Source: Pseudomonas sp. Irchel s3h17
GTDB lineage: Bacteria; Pseudomonadota; Gammaproteobacteria; Pseudomonadales; Pseudomonadaceae
DNA: 64,000 bases
Assembly: GCF_900187505.1 (NCBI RefSeq)
Contig: NZ_FYDL01000009.1
Coordinates: 44,326-108,325, forward strand
Direction of reading: 5' to 3'
Positions 33,488 to 43,292 of this stretch are shown piece by piece (the first letter of the stretch is position 1; every line of letters starts with the position of its first letter). A program made the translations under genes and the position numbers. The notes below the pieces were generated by a model. It saw only the letters and a program-made list of their open reading frames with translations, searched no databases and was not told the DNA's origin.

Positions 33488-33862
33488 CTAAGAGCGCTGG
33501 CCGGTCGAGCGGCTATCAAGGGAACGCCGTTGTTCGGCTTCATAAAGCGGCCGGACAATCGCGAACTCACCGTCGATTTCGCCTACCAGCCGTTCAATGA
33601 CGGCCGGGGTGGTCGTGTTTTTTTTGGCGCGCTGTTCCAGCTCACCGCAGAACTCGGCCAGGCGCAGCGCTCCCATATTGCCGCTACTGCCCTTGAGGCT
33701 ATGGGCCACATTGATAATCTGCGCGACGTCGTCTGCCTTGCGCAGCAAGCGCAAACGCTCTTCGGAGTCAGTAAGAAACGCATCCAGCAACAGCGGATAC
33801 TCGCCCTCCATGACTTCCCGCAACGCACTCAATACGCCGTGATCCAGATGTGTCTCAGTCAC
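33488..33862 (-). CDS. hptB: Histidine phosphotransfer protein HptB
   Basis: This 124-residue helical protein has the HPt signature VAHSLKGSSGNMGALRLAEFCGELE, with the phospho-His in AHSLKG. In Pseudomonas HptB receives phosphate from hybrid kinases and passes it to HsbR, which is encoded next to it here. The module tunes the Gac/Rsm and swimming/biofilm outputs. The neighbours hsbR and hsbA support the name. Confidence 0.9.
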   Translation of the reverse strand: MTETHLDHGVLSALREVMEGEYPLLLDAFLTDSEERLRLLRKADDVAQIINVAHSLKGSSGNMGALRLAEFCGELEQRAKKNTTTPAVIERLVGEIDGEFAIVRPLYEAEQRRSLDSRSTGQRS

Positions 33863-33892
33863 TTGTTCGCTCCTTGATCAAGAATGTATGGA

Positions 33893-35599
33893 TTATGCCT
33901 GAGCGCCCCAGGAAAACTCCACGCGGGCCCGTCGACCATCGTCCGACCAACAGGCATTGCGGCTCAACTGACGGATCAGGCTCACGCCTCGACCCGACAA
34001 GCGGCCGACGTCATGCGGTCGGTCCATCACGCGTTGTACATCGAACCCGTTGCCGCTGTCTTCGACCTCAATCACCAGGCACCCGCCCGCCCCTTGGGGC
34101 ACGACCTGCAAATGCACCCGCAGGTAGCCGTCCGCGAGCTGCTCAAGGCGTTGATTGCGCAACTGATAATAGTGCGCAAACCCCGACACGTCGCGCTTGA
34201 TGCTCGAATCCAGCCCCAGCACGCCATGCTCCAGCGCATTGGAGTAAAGCTCGGCCAGCACACTGTAGAGCGCACCGCTTTGCGCGCGCAATCCATGCAC
34301 TTCCAGCAGCAGCTGCAGCAGATACGGCAGCGGGTTGAAGCGCTTGAGGGTGGCGGCACGAAACTCGAAACTCACCGACCAGTCCAGCGGACAGGACTGG
34401 CCACTGTCGGAATACACCGGCGCTGGCGGGCTGATGTGCTCAGGCTCCAGCAGGCTGATCTCGACCATGCTCACGTCATCCCGCGCCCCGCCGCCAAAGT
34501 CGCCCAGCGCCCGCTCGATCTCCTCGAACAACCGCTCTGGCTGACGATTGTCGGCAAACACCTTGTGCAGGCGCTCGACACCGAACAACTGCTCGTCGGC
34601 ATCGCAGGTGTCGATGACCCCATCGGACAACAGGAACACCCGATCCCCCAAGGCCATCGGGAACACCTCGGTGCGGTCGTCAAAGGCTTCGGGACTCAAC
34701 ACACCCAACGGCAAATGCCGCGCGGTCAATGGCCTGCGCTCGCCCGTGGCGATGTCATGCAGGTAGCCATCCGGCATCCCGCCATTCCAGACCTCGACCG
34801 AGCCACGCTGAAAACTCAAGGACAACAAGGTCGCGCAGCAGAACATGTCCACCGGCAGGATGCGCTTGAGCTTGGCATTCATTTCCCGCAGGGTTTCGGC
34901 CAGGCCGTAGCCCTTGGCGGTCATGCCGTAGAACACTTCAGCCAGTGGCATGGCACCGACCGCCGCCGGCAACCCATGGCCGGTGAAGTCGCCGAGCAGC
35001 ACCTGCATGTCACCGGACGGGGTGAACGCGGCCAACAGTAAATCCCCGTTGAACAGCGCATAGGGGGATTGCGAGTAACGGATGCTCGGTGCGCTCAGGC
35101 ACCCCGAATGGGTCACCTTGTCGAACACCGCCTTGGCCACGCGCTGTTCGTTGAGCAAGTAATCGTGATGCCGGGTGATCTGGTCGCGCTGCTCCAGCAC
35201 CGTGGCCTGCAAACGCCGCAAGCGATCCATGGCCTTGATCTTGGCCGCGAGGATCACCTGGTTATAGGGTTTCGCCAAAAAGTCGTCGCCACCGGCGTCC
35301 AGGCAACGGGCCAGCCCCTCGCTTTCGGTCAGGGACGTCAGAAAGATGATCGGTACCAGGGTCTCCCCGGCCAGTTGCTTGATCTGGCGCGCCGCGTCAA
35401 AGCCGTCCATTACCGGCATCATCGCGTCCATCAACACCAGGTGGGGTCGCTGCTGGCGGTACAGCTCGACGGCCTCGACACCGTTGGCGGCCACCAGCAC
35501 CTCGTGCCCCTGGCGCCGCACGATACTCGATAGCAACAGGCGATCGGCGGCGCTGTCTTCCGCGATCAATACCGTCAGGGACTCCGCCAGCGGCGCCAT
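33893..35599 (-). CDS. hsbR: Response regulator with PP2C phosphatase and kinase-like domain, HsbR
   Basis: This ~568-residue protein has an N-terminal receiver (LTVLIAEDSAADRLLL, phospho-Asp in LVLMDAMMPVMDG). A SpoIIE/PP2C domain spans about 190-390 (LLGDFTGHGLPAAVGAMPLAEVFY, DRVFLLSDGVIDTCD), and a C-terminal HATPase_c anti-sigma-kinase domain contains YSNALEHGVLGLD. It acts on the anti-anti-sigma factor HsbA. The start at 35599 (MAPLAESLTV) is preferred over 35608, which would overlap hsbA slightly. Confidence 0.93.
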   Translation of the reverse strand: MAPLAESLTVLIAEDSAADRLLLSSIVRRQGHEVLVAANGVEAVELYRQQRPHLVLMDAMMPVMDGFDAARQIKQLAGETLVPIIFLTSLTESEGLARCLDAGGDDFLAKPYNQVILAAKIKAMDRLRRLQATVLEQRDQITRHHDYLLNEQRVAKAVFDKVTHSGCLSAPSIRYSQSPYALFNGDLLLAAFTPSGDMQVLLGDFTGHGLPAAVGAMPLAEVFYGMTAKGYGLAETLREMNAKLKRILPVDMFCCATLLSLSFQRGSVEVWNGGMPDGYLHDIATGERRPLTARHLPLGVLSPEAFDDRTEVFPMALGDRVFLLSDGVIDTCDADEQLFGVERLHKVFADNRQPERLFEEIERALGDFGGGARDDVSMVEISLLEPEHISPPAPVYSDSGQSCPLDWSVSFEFRAATLKRFNPLPYLLQLLLEVHGLRAQSGALYSVLAELYSNALEHGVLGLDSSIKRDVSGFAHYYQLRNQRLEQLADGYLRVHLQVVPQGAGGCLVIEVEDSGNGFDVQRVMDRPHDVGRLSGRGVSLIRQLSRNACWSDDGRRARVEFSWGAQA

Positions 35600-35604
35600 G
35601 GCGA

Positions 35605-35910
35605 TCAACTGATGTCGAACAGCTTGTCGAAATTGGAGATCGCGAGAATCTTGCGCACGTCAGTGCTGCTGTTGACCAGGCGCACGTCGGATTCATCCCC
35701 ACCGGCATGGTCGCGCAGCAACAGCAACATGCCCAGCGCCGAGCTGTCGAGGTAGGTGGCATCCTTGAGGTCAACCACCACCGAGCTGAGCTGATCATCG
35801 AGCTTTTCGTAGGAGTCGCGAAATTCCTGATGCTTGGCGAAGTCAAACCGTCCTTTGATCGATATCGTCAGTTTCTGTCCATCCGGTGAGACTTCGGTGA
35901 TGACTGACAT
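35605..35910 (-). CDS. hsbA: Anti-anti-sigma (STAS) protein HsbA
   Basis: This 101-residue STAS-domain protein has the phospho-acceptor Ser in VVVDLKDATYLDSSALGMLLLLRDHAG. In P. aeruginosa its phosphorylation by HsbR switches its partner between FlgM and a diguanylate cyclase, linking swimming and biofilm formation. In this genome it lies between fliJ and hsbR, the usual fluorescent-pseudomonad position. Confidence 0.92.
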   Translation of the reverse strand: MSVITEVSPDGQKLTISIKGRFDFAKHQEFRDSYEKLDDQLSSVVVDLKDATYLDSSALGMLLLLRDHAGGDESDVRLVNSSTDVRKILAISNFDKLFDIS

Positions 35911-36000
35911 GCTAAAGCTTCCTTGTCATTGGCAATCGTGTACAAGGTTTAGCACCTGCACAGGGCATGTTCAAGGAGCGAAATCGACGCCCTGCCTCCA

Positions 36001-36450
36001 TCAATACGGACTCTCTCGCGGTAAACGCTGGGAAAGCTCATCCAGCAGCTTCTGCTCGCGCCTGTCTTCAAGCTGGCGGGCCTCATCGATATAGCGTTGC
36101 ACCAGCTTGCGCAGGCCTTCGACCCGGGCGTACGCCTGCTGCCAGGTGTCCCGCGCCTTGTCCAGATTGTTCTGGTGCCAGGCCAGGCTTTGCCGCTGCT
36201 GGTCGATCGCCGTTCCCAGCTGCACCAGGAAGCCCTGGTAGCCGAGCAACCATTGCCCGGAAACACCCTCGCGCCCACGTTCGACCCAGCGCTCCAGGTA
36301 TTCCAGGCGAAAGCCGTCCAGATCGGCCAGCTTGGTTTCCGCCAGCCGAACCTGCCCCTGGAAATACCCCAGGCGCTGGACAGCGGTCTTCTCGGCTTTT
36401 TCAGCCATCTCGACCACCGGCACCAGGCGCGTTGCTCGGCTCTGGGCCAT
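36001..36450 (-). CDS. fliJ: Flagellar export chaperone FliJ
   Basis: This 149-residue protein is an all-helical coiled coil (KAEKTAVQRLGYFQGQVRLAETKLADLDGFRLEYLERW), as expected for FliJ. It connects the FliI ATPase to FlhA and aids chaperone recycling. It lies 5 bp after fliI. There is no membrane segment. Confidence 0.94.
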   Translation of the reverse strand: MAQSRATRLVPVVEMAEKAEKTAVQRLGYFQGQVRLAETKLADLDGFRLEYLERWVERGREGVSGQWLLGYQGFLVQLGTAIDQQRQSLAWHQNNLDKARDTWQQAYARVEGLRKLVQRYIDEARQLEDRREQKLLDELSQRLPRESPY

Positions 36451-36455
36451 ACCGA

Positions 36456-37814
36456 TCAGCCCCCGGCCGCTGGCGCGAAGATCGTCTCCAGGTGCGCATC
36501 GCTTTCACCCAGGCCGATATTGTCGTTGAGCCCCTGGCGCAGGTACTTGACCAGGGTCGGCTGCAAGGCAATGGCGGTGTCGGTCTCCCGGTCGCCACCG
36601 GCCACGTAGGCACCGACGCTGATCAGGTCGCGACTCTGTTGATAACGCGACCACAGCTGCTTGAAGTACTGGGCACGGCGCATGTGCTCGGGCGAGACCA
36701 CCGACGGCATGACCCGGCTGATGGAGGCCTCGATGTCGATTGCCGGGTAGTGCCCTTCTTCCGCCAGGCGCCGCGACAACACAATGTGCCCATCGAGCAC
36801 GCCCCGTGCCGAGTCGGCAATCGGGTCCTGCTGGTCGTCGCCTTCGGACAACACGGTATAGAACGCGGTGATCGAACCCCCACCGGCCTCGGCGTTACCG
36901 GCCCGCTCCACCAGTTTCGGCAGCTTGGCAAACACCGAGGGCGGATAGCCCTTGGTCGCTGGTGGCTCGCCGATAGCCAGGGCAATTTCCCGCTGGGCCT
37001 GGGCGAAACGGGTCAGGGAGTCCATCAGCAACAGGACATTCTTGCCCTTGTCGCGAAAGTACTCGGCGATTCGCGTGCAATACATCGCCGCGCGCAAGCG
37101 CATCAGCGGCGCATCGTCGGCGGGGGATGCGACCACCACCGAGCGCTTGAGGCCTTCTTCACCGAGAATATGCTCGATGAATTCCTTGACCTCACGACCC
37201 CGCTCGCCGATCAGCCCGACCACAATAATGTCGGCCTCGGTAAAGCGGGTCATCATGCCCAGCAGCACACTCTTGCCCACGCCGGTACCGGCGAACAGGC
37301 CCAGGCGCTGGCCACGCCCCACCGTCAACAAACCGTTGATGCAGCGAATACCTACGTCCAGCGGCTGGCTGATGGGGTCGCGATTGAGCGGGTTGATGGT
37401 CGGACCATCCAGTGGCACCCAGTCCTCGGCTTTCATCCCGCCCTTGCCGTCCAGGGCACGGCCGGCACCGTCGAGCACGCGCCCGAGCATGCTCATGCCC
37501 ATCGGCAAGCGGCCGTTGTCGGCCAGCGGCACGACCCGGGCGCCGGGCGCAATACCGGCGACACTACCCACCGGCATCAGGAATATTTTATTGCCGGAAA
37601 ACCCCATGACCTCGGCTTCCACCTCGATCGGGTGATAGCTGTTGTCGTTGATCACCCGACAGCGACTGCCCATGGCCGCGCGCAAGCCCTCGGCCTCGAG
37701 CGTCAGGCCGACCATGCGCAGCAGGCGCCCCTCGAGGATCGGTTGGCCCGGCAGCTCAATGGCCTCGGCGTAGCCACTCAGGCGCTTGCCGAAACTGGTG
37801 CGCTCAAGACGCAT
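36456..37814 (-). CDS. fliI: Flagellar export ATPase FliI
   Basis: Start 37814 ([21 protein letters not shown]) gives 452 residues, the usual FliI length; the longer open frame upstream overlaps fliH in another phase. Walker A is [17 protein letters not shown] and Walker [18 protein letters not shown]. The [14 protein letters not shown] catalytic element appears as [10 protein letters not shown]. FliI energises substrate unloading with FliH and FliJ. It overlaps the fliH end by 11 bp. Confidence 0.97.
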   Translation of the reverse strand: MRLERTSFGKRLSGYAEAIELPGQPILEGRLLRMVGLTLEAEGLRAAMGSRCRVINDNSYHPIEVEAEVMGFSGNKIFLMPVGSVAGIAPGARVVPLADNGRLPMGMSMLGRVLDGAGRALDGKGGMKAEDWVPLDGPTINPLNRDPISQPLDVGIRCINGLLTVGRGQRLGLFAGTGVGKSVLLGMMTRFTEADIIVVGLIGERGREVKEFIEHILGEEGLKRSVVVASPADDAPLMRLRAAMYCTRIAEYFRDKGKNVLLLMDSLTRFAQAQREIALAIGEPPATKGYPPSVFAKLPKLVERAGNAEAGGGSITAFYTVLSEGDDQQDPIADSARGVLDGHIVLSRRLAEEGHYPAIDIEASISRVMPSVVSPEHMRRAQYFKQLWSRYQQSRDLISVGAYVAGGDRETDTAIALQPTLVKYLRQGLNDNIGLGESDAHLETIFAPAAGG

Positions 37815-38607
37815 CGAGGCAGTCCACTGGCTCTGGCCGGGCAGGCGCTTTCGCGGGAGCGGACAAGTCGATCGACAGGTCCGCCTCGGCCGGGTGCAGC
37901 GCCTGCTCGTGCAGTTGATCGAGCAACTGCGCCGTGGCCTGGGCGATGCGGGTTTCCACCGTGGCATCGATGCGGCTGTGTTCGGTCTCGACACGGCAAC
38001 CGCCTGGCAGCAGGGCTTCGTCCTCGACGATGCGCCAGGTTTCCTCATGACGCTCGCGCAAGGCCTTGACCTGCGCGAAATCCTGCGGATTGATGTACAG
38101 GCGCACGTTATCCACGCCCAGCGGCAACAGCTTGAGGGCCTCGCGCATGACGTGTTCGATTTGCGAGGAGTCGATGGCCAGCTCGCGCTGGATCACCTGG
38201 CGGGAGATGTGCCGGACCAGGGCCACCAGGCCTTTTTCGATTTGCGTGTCCTGCTCGGCGATGGGCTCGAACAGATGGCCCATCAGCCGCTCAAGGCTGG
38301 CCAGCTTTGCCGCCAGGGCCACTTCCGCTTCCTGGCGGACCTTGAGGGTGGTGCTGTGAAAGCCTTCTTTCTCGCCGGTGGCAAACCCTTCGTTCCAGGC
38401 TTCCTGGCGAATGCTTTCGAGCTCTTCGAGGGTCAACGGCTGGACTTCCTCCAGCGGCACCTCTTCGATTTCCGGCGGCTCGGGTTCAGGCTCGGGTTCG
38501 GGCTCCGGGACAAACGGATCGAAACTGGGCAACGACCAGATGTCGAACCCACTGACATCACGCGCACGAATCAGGTCGGTGGGCGACTCATCACTCTTGA
38601 AGGCCAT
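37804..38607 (-). CDS. fliH: Flagellar export ATPase regulator FliH
   Basis: This 267-residue protein has an acidic Pro/Glu repeat near residues 38-52 ([16 protein letters not shown]). The helical FliH domain follows ([37 protein letters not shown]). FliH dimers hold FliI at the C-ring. The PE repeat is longer than commonly seen but in frame. It lies 4 bp after fliG. Confidence 0.95.
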   Translation of the reverse strand: MAFKSDESPTDLIRARDVSGFDIWSLPSFDPFVPEPEPEPEPEPPEIEEVPLEEVQPLTLEELESIRQEAWNEGFATGEKEGFHSTTLKVRQEAEVALAAKLASLERLMGHLFEPIAEQDTQIEKGLVALVRHISRQVIQRELAIDSSQIEHVMREALKLLPLGVDNVRLYINPQDFAQVKALRERHEETWRIVEDEALLPGGCRVETEHSRIDATVETRIAQATAQLLDQLHEQALHPAEADLSIDLSAPAKAPARPEPVDCLDAS

Positions 38608-38611
38608 AAGG

Positions 38612-39631
38612 TCAGATCATTTCTTCGCCGCCCTTCCCGCCGAGAACGATTTCTCCGGCTTCGGCCATACGGCGGGCAATGGTGAGGATTTCCTTTTGCG
38701 CGGTTTCCACATCGCTGACGCGCACCGGGCCCTTGGCCTCCAGGTCGTCGCGCAGCAGTTCGGCGGCACGCTTGGACATGTTCTTGAAGATCTTGTCCTT
38801 GACGCCTTCGTCGGACCCCTTGAGGGCCAGCACCAGCACGTCGGAGGAGACTTCGCGCAGCAACGCCTGGATGCCACGGTCGTCGACGTCGGACAGGTTG
38901 TTGAACACGAACATGAGGTCTTCGATCTGACCGGACAGGTCTTCGTCGACTTCGCGGATCGAGTCCATCAACTGGCCTTCGATCGAACTGTCGAGGAAGT
39001 TCATGATGTCCGCCGCGCGCTTGATGCCACCCAGGGTGGTGCGCGAGGCGTTGGAGTTGCCGGAGAACTGCTTCTCCAGAATCTGGTTCAGTTCCTTGAG
39101 TGCCGCCGGCTGTACCGTGTTCAGCGAGGAAACCCGCAGGATGATGTCCAGCCGCACCTTGTGGTCGAAGTTACCCAGGACTTCACCCGCCTGGTCCGGG
39201 TCCAGGTAGGCCACGACAATGGCCTGGATCTGCGGGTGCTCGTAACGGATCACGTCCGCCACCGCGCGCGGTTCCATCCACTTGAGGCTGTCCAGGCCGC
39301 TGGTGTTGCCCCCCAGCAGGATCCGGTCGATCAGGCCGTTGGCCTTGTCCTCGCCCAGGGCCTGGGTGAGCATCTTGCGGATGTAGCCATCAGAGCCAAC
39401 GCCCAGGCTGGTCTGGTCGCCGACGATGTCGACGAACTCGCTCATCACCTGCTCGACCTGCTCACGGTGCACATTGCCCATTTGCGCCATGGCCACGCCC
39501 ACGCGCTGGACCTCTTTGGGCCCCATGTGGCGCAGCACTTGCGCGGCATCGGTTTCGCCCAGGGACAGCAGCAGAATCGCGGCTTTGTCGACCCGGCTGA
39601 GTTTGGCGATAGCGGCTCGGTTATCACTCAT
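38612..39631 (-). CDS. fliG: Flagellar motor switch protein FliG
   Basis: This 339-residue protein has the N-terminal FliF-binding domain (LSRVDKAAILLLSLGETDAAQVLRHM), the middle FliM-binding domain, and the C-terminal torque helix with alternating charges (GIQALLREVSSDVLVLALKGSDEGVKDKIFKNMSKRAAELLRDDLE). It transmits stator torque to the rotor. The start overlaps fliF. Confidence 0.97.
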   Translation of the reverse strand: MSDNRAAIAKLSRVDKAAILLLSLGETDAAQVLRHMGPKEVQRVGVAMAQMGNVHREQVEQVMSEFVDIVGDQTSLGVGSDGYIRKMLTQALGEDKANGLIDRILLGGNTSGLDSLKWMEPRAVADVIRYEHPQIQAIVVAYLDPDQAGEVLGNFDHKVRLDIILRVSSLNTVQPAALKELNQILEKQFSGNSNASRTTLGGIKRAADIMNFLDSSIEGQLMDSIREVDEDLSGQIEDLMFVFNNLSDVDDRGIQALLREVSSDVLVLALKGSDEGVKDKIFKNMSKRAAELLRDDLEAKGPVRVSDVETAQKEILTIARRMAEAGEIVLGGKGGEEMI

Positions 39632-41411
39632 CTGCGTTAATCCACTCTTTCACGACCTGGGCCACACGACCCGGGTCTTCGGCCACCAGGCTCTTGATTG
39701 CGTTCAACTGGGCGTCATAGCCTTCGCTCGGGCTAGGCAGCAGGATGCTTTGCGGACCGCCGAGGCTGACGCGATCGTTGCCCAGCTCGCCATCCAGGCC
39801 GCCCAGGCCACCCAGTTCGGAATCACTGCCAATGCCCGCCAGCTGCCGGTCCTTGCCGCCACCGGTGATGTTGTTGAGCACCGGACGCAGCACGCCGAAC
39901 ACCAGTACCAGGATGAACAGCACGCCCAGCACTTGCTTGACAACGTCCCAGAACCACGGCTGCGAGTAGAACGGAATCTCGGCGATTACCTCACCGCGCT
40001 CTGCGGAGAACGGCATGTTGATCACGCTGACGCTGTCGCCACGGCTGGCGTCGAAACCGACCGCGTCCTGAACCAGGCGAGTAAAGCGCGCCAGTTGATC
40101 GGCGCTCCACGGCGCTCGGCTGGTTTCGCCGTTGGCCGGGTTGATCTTGACCTGATCATCGACCACCACCGACACCGACAGGCGATTCAAGCGGCCCTGC
40201 TGCTGCTTGGTGTGGCTGATGGAGCGATCAAGTTCGAAGTTCTTGGTCGACTGCTGGCGCTTGTCCGCCGGGTACGGGGCCAGCATCGGCTGACCGGTGG
40301 CCGGGTCCATGATCTGCTGGCCGTTGGCATCGAGCAGCGGCTGGCCGGGCTGCACCATACCCGCCGATGCGGTCGCGCCACCGGTGGTTTGCGGCGCCGA
40401 GGCCGGTGCCGGCGGCTGATTGCTCAACGCGCCGGGAACGCCTTGCGGGCCGTTGCTGGCGGTACGTTGCTCGGACGTCGACTGCTCGCTGCGCAACGCC
40501 GGTTGATCCGGGTTGAACTGTTCGGACGTCGACTCGACCGCGCTGAAATCCACGTCGGCGGACACTTCGGCTTTGTAGCGATCATTGCCCAGCACCGGCT
40601 GCAGGATGTTATGCACACGCTGGGTGAGCATGCTTTCCATGCGACGGCTGTAGTCGAACTGTTTGCCGGCCATGGTCAGCGCGGAGTTTTCCGCCTGGTC
40701 GGAGAGCAGGTTGCCCTTCTGGTCGACCACGGTGATTTGCGATTTGCTCAATTCCGGAACACTGGTTGCCACCAAATTGATGATGGCCAGCACCTGGCCC
40801 GGCTCCAGCGAGCGCCCGGCATACAGCTCGACCAGTACCGAAGCACTTGGCTTGCGCTCGTCACGCACGAACACCGAACTCTTCGGGATCGCCAGGTGCA
40901 CGCGGGCGCCCTTGACGTTGTTCAGGCTGGCAATGGTGCGCGCCAGTTCGCCTTCAAGGCCGCGACGATAACGGGTCGCTTCCATGAACTGGCTGGTACC
41001 CAGGCCCTGGTCCTTGTCGAGAATCTCGAAGCCGATGTTGCCGTCGGTGGGAGTGACACCCGCGGCGGCAAGCTTGAGCCGCGCTCGCGACAGGTCATCG
41101 GCCTTGACCAGCAAGGCGCCGGAATTGGGTTCGACGGTGTAAGGAATGTCAGCGGTGGCCAGGGTTTCCATGACCTGCTTGGCATCCATCCCGGCCAGGC
41201 TGCCGTACAGCGGCCGATACTCGGGCTGCTGCGACCACAGCACCACGGCAAAGCCAATCGCCACGCTGGCTGCCAGGCCGACCAACAGGCCGACCTGACG
41301 CAGCATGGTCATCTCGGAGAGGTTTTCCAGGAAGGACAACCCGAACAGCGGCGGTTTGCCGTCAGTGGGCGCGACCTTGGCCGGAACGTTATTGGCGACT
41401 GCTTCTGCCAT
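39624..41411 (-). CDS. fliF: Flagellar MS-ring protein FliF
   Basis: This 595-residue protein has two membrane helices (about 37-57 VGLLVGLAASVAIGFAVVLW and about 470-490 VVKQVLGVLFILVLVFGVL). Between them are ring-building motifs (SQFMEATRYRRGLEGELARTI) and a disordered Gln/Pro/Ala-rich loop (about 320-370). The C-terminal tail (RVAQVVKEWINADE) binds FliG. FliF forms the MS ring. It lies 15 bp after fliE. Confidence 0.97.
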   Translation of the reverse strand: MAEAVANNVPAKVAPTDGKPPLFGLSFLENLSEMTMLRQVGLLVGLAASVAIGFAVVLWSQQPEYRPLYGSLAGMDAKQVMETLATADIPYTVEPNSGALLVKADDLSRARLKLAAAGVTPTDGNIGFEILDKDQGLGTSQFMEATRYRRGLEGELARTIASLNNVKGARVHLAIPKSSVFVRDERKPSASVLVELYAGRSLEPGQVLAIINLVATSVPELSKSQITVVDQKGNLLSDQAENSALTMAGKQFDYSRRMESMLTQRVHNILQPVLGNDRYKAEVSADVDFSAVESTSEQFNPDQPALRSEQSTSEQRTASNGPQGVPGALSNQPPAPASAPQTTGGATASAGMVQPGQPLLDANGQQIMDPATGQPMLAPYPADKRQQSTKNFELDRSISHTKQQQGRLNRLSVSVVVDDQVKINPANGETSRAPWSADQLARFTRLVQDAVGFDASRGDSVSVINMPFSAERGEVIAEIPFYSQPWFWDVVKQVLGVLFILVLVFGVLRPVLNNITGGGKDRQLAGIGSDSELGGLGGLDGELGNDRVSLGGPQSILLPSPSEGYDAQLNAIKSLVAEDPGRVAQVVKEWINADE

Positions 41412-41426
41412 GACTCAATCTCGTCC

Positions 41427-41756
41427 TTAAACCGGCATCTGCATGATGTCTTGGTATGCCTGAACCACTTTGTTACGCACCTGGGTCAGTGCCTGGAAGG
41501 AGACGCCGGCCTTTTCCTTGGCGATCATCACGTCGGTCAGGTCGACACCGCTCTTGCCGATCTCGAACGCGGTGGACAGCTGGGTCGACGCCTGCTGGGT
41601 GTCATTGACCTTGTTGACGGCCTGGCCGAGCATGTCGGCAAAGCTGCTGCCGGCCAGTTCCGGCACGGCGACGGCAGCTTTGGGCTGAGCCATGGCGTCC
41701 ATTTGCATGGCCCGCATGTCCAGCATCAACCGGTTGAATTCAATTCCTTGACTCAT
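41427..41756 (-). CDS. fliE: Flagellar hook-basal body junction protein FliE
   Basis: This 109-residue protein has the FliE C-terminal signature [39 protein letters not shown]. FliE joins the MS ring to the rod. It is the first gene of the fliEFGHIJ run and has a near-perfect sigma-54 promoter upstream. Confidence 0.96.
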   Translation of the reverse strand: MSQGIEFNRLMLDMRAMQMDAMAQPKAAVAVPELAGSSFADMLGQAVNKVNDTQQASTQLSTAFEIGKSGVDLTDVMIAKEKAGVSFQALTQVRNKVVQAYQDIMQMPV

Positions 41757-41816
41757 GGACTACTCTCTCTGACGACCCGCAATTTTTTGACACTCACTCG
41801 GCGGATAGAGTGGTGT

Positions 41817-41833
41817 TAGCAACAAGGGTGCCA
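41817..41833 (-). promoter_or_regulatory. Sigma-54 promoter for fliEFGHIJ
   Basis: On the minus strand TGGCACCCTTGTTGCTA matches the RpoN consensus with exact GG-N10-GC spacing. It lies about 60 bp before fliE. FleR-dependent activation is known for fliE operons in Pseudomonas. Confidence 0.88.
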
Positions 41834-41854
41834 GCTCCATGGCGACGCTCGACA

Positions 41855-41873
41855 AAAGCCCTCCCCGGGCTTT
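41855..41873 (-). terminator. Terminator after fleR
   Basis: On the minus strand AAAGCCC and GGGCTTT form a 7 bp stem with a 5-base loop, followed by TTTTG, 14 bp past the fleR stop. It separates fleSR from the fliE promoter. Confidence 0.6.
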
Positions 41874-41886
41874 ACTCACAGAAGGT

Positions 41887-43287
41887 TCAGGTCGCGAATA
41901 AACAGGCCTCGACGTCCATCCCGGCATCACGCATCTGCGCCAGTTTGTAGCGCAGGGTCCGCGGGCTGATGCCCAGGCGCTCGGCAGCTTCCTTGCGCCG
42001 CCCGCGCTCGCTGCGCAGGGTATCGATGATCATCTGGAACTCATGACGCCGCAGGTCGTCGCCCAGCCCCCCGGCCGACTCTGCCTGGGGCGCCTCGACC
42101 GCCGGCCCCCGCGACGCCACGTGAGCAGGCGCCAGGACCGGCAATGGCGCACAGGCCACCGGCCCGGACAGGCAAAAGTCCTCTGGCTGGATCAACCCGC
42201 CCTGCTGCAGAATCAGCGCTCGCTGAATGGCGTTGTCCAGTTCGCGCACATTGCCCGGCCAGGGATAACCGATCAGGCAAGCCTGCGCTTCAGGCGAAAG
42301 CCTGGCGGCGGCGTGCTTCATTTTATTGACGTGCCGGGCCAGCAGGCGCTCGGCCAGCGGCAGAATGTCGGCAGTGCGCTCGCGCAGCGGGCGCCAGGCC
42401 AGCGGGAAGACCGACAAGCGATAATAGAGGTCCTCACGAAAACGCCCCGCCGCCACTTCCGCCGCCAGGTCGCGGTTGGTCGTCGCTACCACACGAATGT
42501 CCAGGGCAATCGGCTTGCGCGCGCCCACGCGCTCGACTTCACGCTCCTGCAACACGCGCAGCAGCTTGGCTTGCAAACCCAGGGGCATCTCGGAAATTTC
42601 GTCGAGCAGCAGGGTCCCGCCGTCGGCCTGCTCGAACTTGCCGGCCTGGGCGGCAATCGCCCCGGTGAACGAGCCTTTCTCATGCCCGAACAACGTCGCC
42701 TCGAGCATGTTGTCCGGGATCGCCGCACAGTTGATCGCAATGAACGGCTGCTGGCCGCGTCGTGAGTGCTGATGAATGTAGCGCGCCAGCACTTCCTTGC
42801 CGGTGCCGGACTCACCCGAAATCAACACCGTCGAATCGCTGCGCGCCACCCGTGCCGCCAGCGCCAGCAACTGTGCGCTGGCCGGCTCGTACGCCACGGG
42901 TCCCTCATCCTCTGCCCCGCCCAGGCTGCCCAGGGCGTGGCGCGCCACCAGGTCGAGCAACGCCTTGGGCTCGAACGGCTTGACCAGATAATCCGCGGCG
43001 CCCTGGCGCATCGCATCCACCGCGCGCTCCACGGCGCCATGGGCGGTCATCAGCAGCACCGGCAGGTGCGGGTAACGAACCCGCAGTGCGCCCAGCAACT
43101 GGTGGCCGTCCATGCCCGGCATGTTGACGTCACTGATCACCAGGTTGAAGGACTCTTCGGCCGCCACGCTCAGCGCCTCTTCGGCCGAGCCCACGGCGCG
43201 GTAGTCGTGACCGGCCAGCAGCAGCGTATCGGCCAGTGCCTCGCGCAGCGCGCGGTCATCCTCGACCAGCAGAACCTTGATTGCCAT
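41887..43287 (-). CDS. fleR: Sigma-54-dependent response regulator FleR
   Basis: The start at 43287 (MAIKVLLVEDDRALREAL) gives 466 residues. The receiver has its phospho-Asp in LVISDVNMPGMDG. The AAA+ domain has Walker [11 protein letters not shown], Walker B GGTLLLDEISEM and the sigma-54 contact loop GSFTGA (in place of the common GAFTGA). A C-terminal Fis-type helix-turn-helix follows (RKEAAERLGISPRTLRYKLAQM). FleR, phosphorylated by FleS, activates the mid-late basal body and hook genes. It starts 5 bp after fleS. Confidence 0.95.
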   Translation of the reverse strand: MAIKVLLVEDDRALREALADTLLLAGHDYRAVGSAEEALSVAAEESFNLVISDVNMPGMDGHQLLGALRVRYPHLPVLLMTAHGAVERAVDAMRQGAADYLVKPFEPKALLDLVARHALGSLGGAEDEGPVAYEPASAQLLALAARVARSDSTVLISGESGTGKEVLARYIHQHSRRGQQPFIAINCAAIPDNMLEATLFGHEKGSFTGAIAAQAGKFEQADGGTLLLDEISEMPLGLQAKLLRVLQEREVERVGARKPIALDIRVVATTNRDLAAEVAAGRFREDLYYRLSVFPLAWRPLRERTADILPLAERLLARHVNKMKHAAARLSPEAQACLIGYPWPGNVRELDNAIQRALILQQGGLIQPEDFCLSGPVACAPLPVLAPAHVASRGPAVEAPQAESAGGLGDDLRRHEFQMIIDTLRSERGRRKEAAERLGISPRTLRYKLAQMRDAGMDVEACLFAT

Positions 43288-43292
43288 TGACC

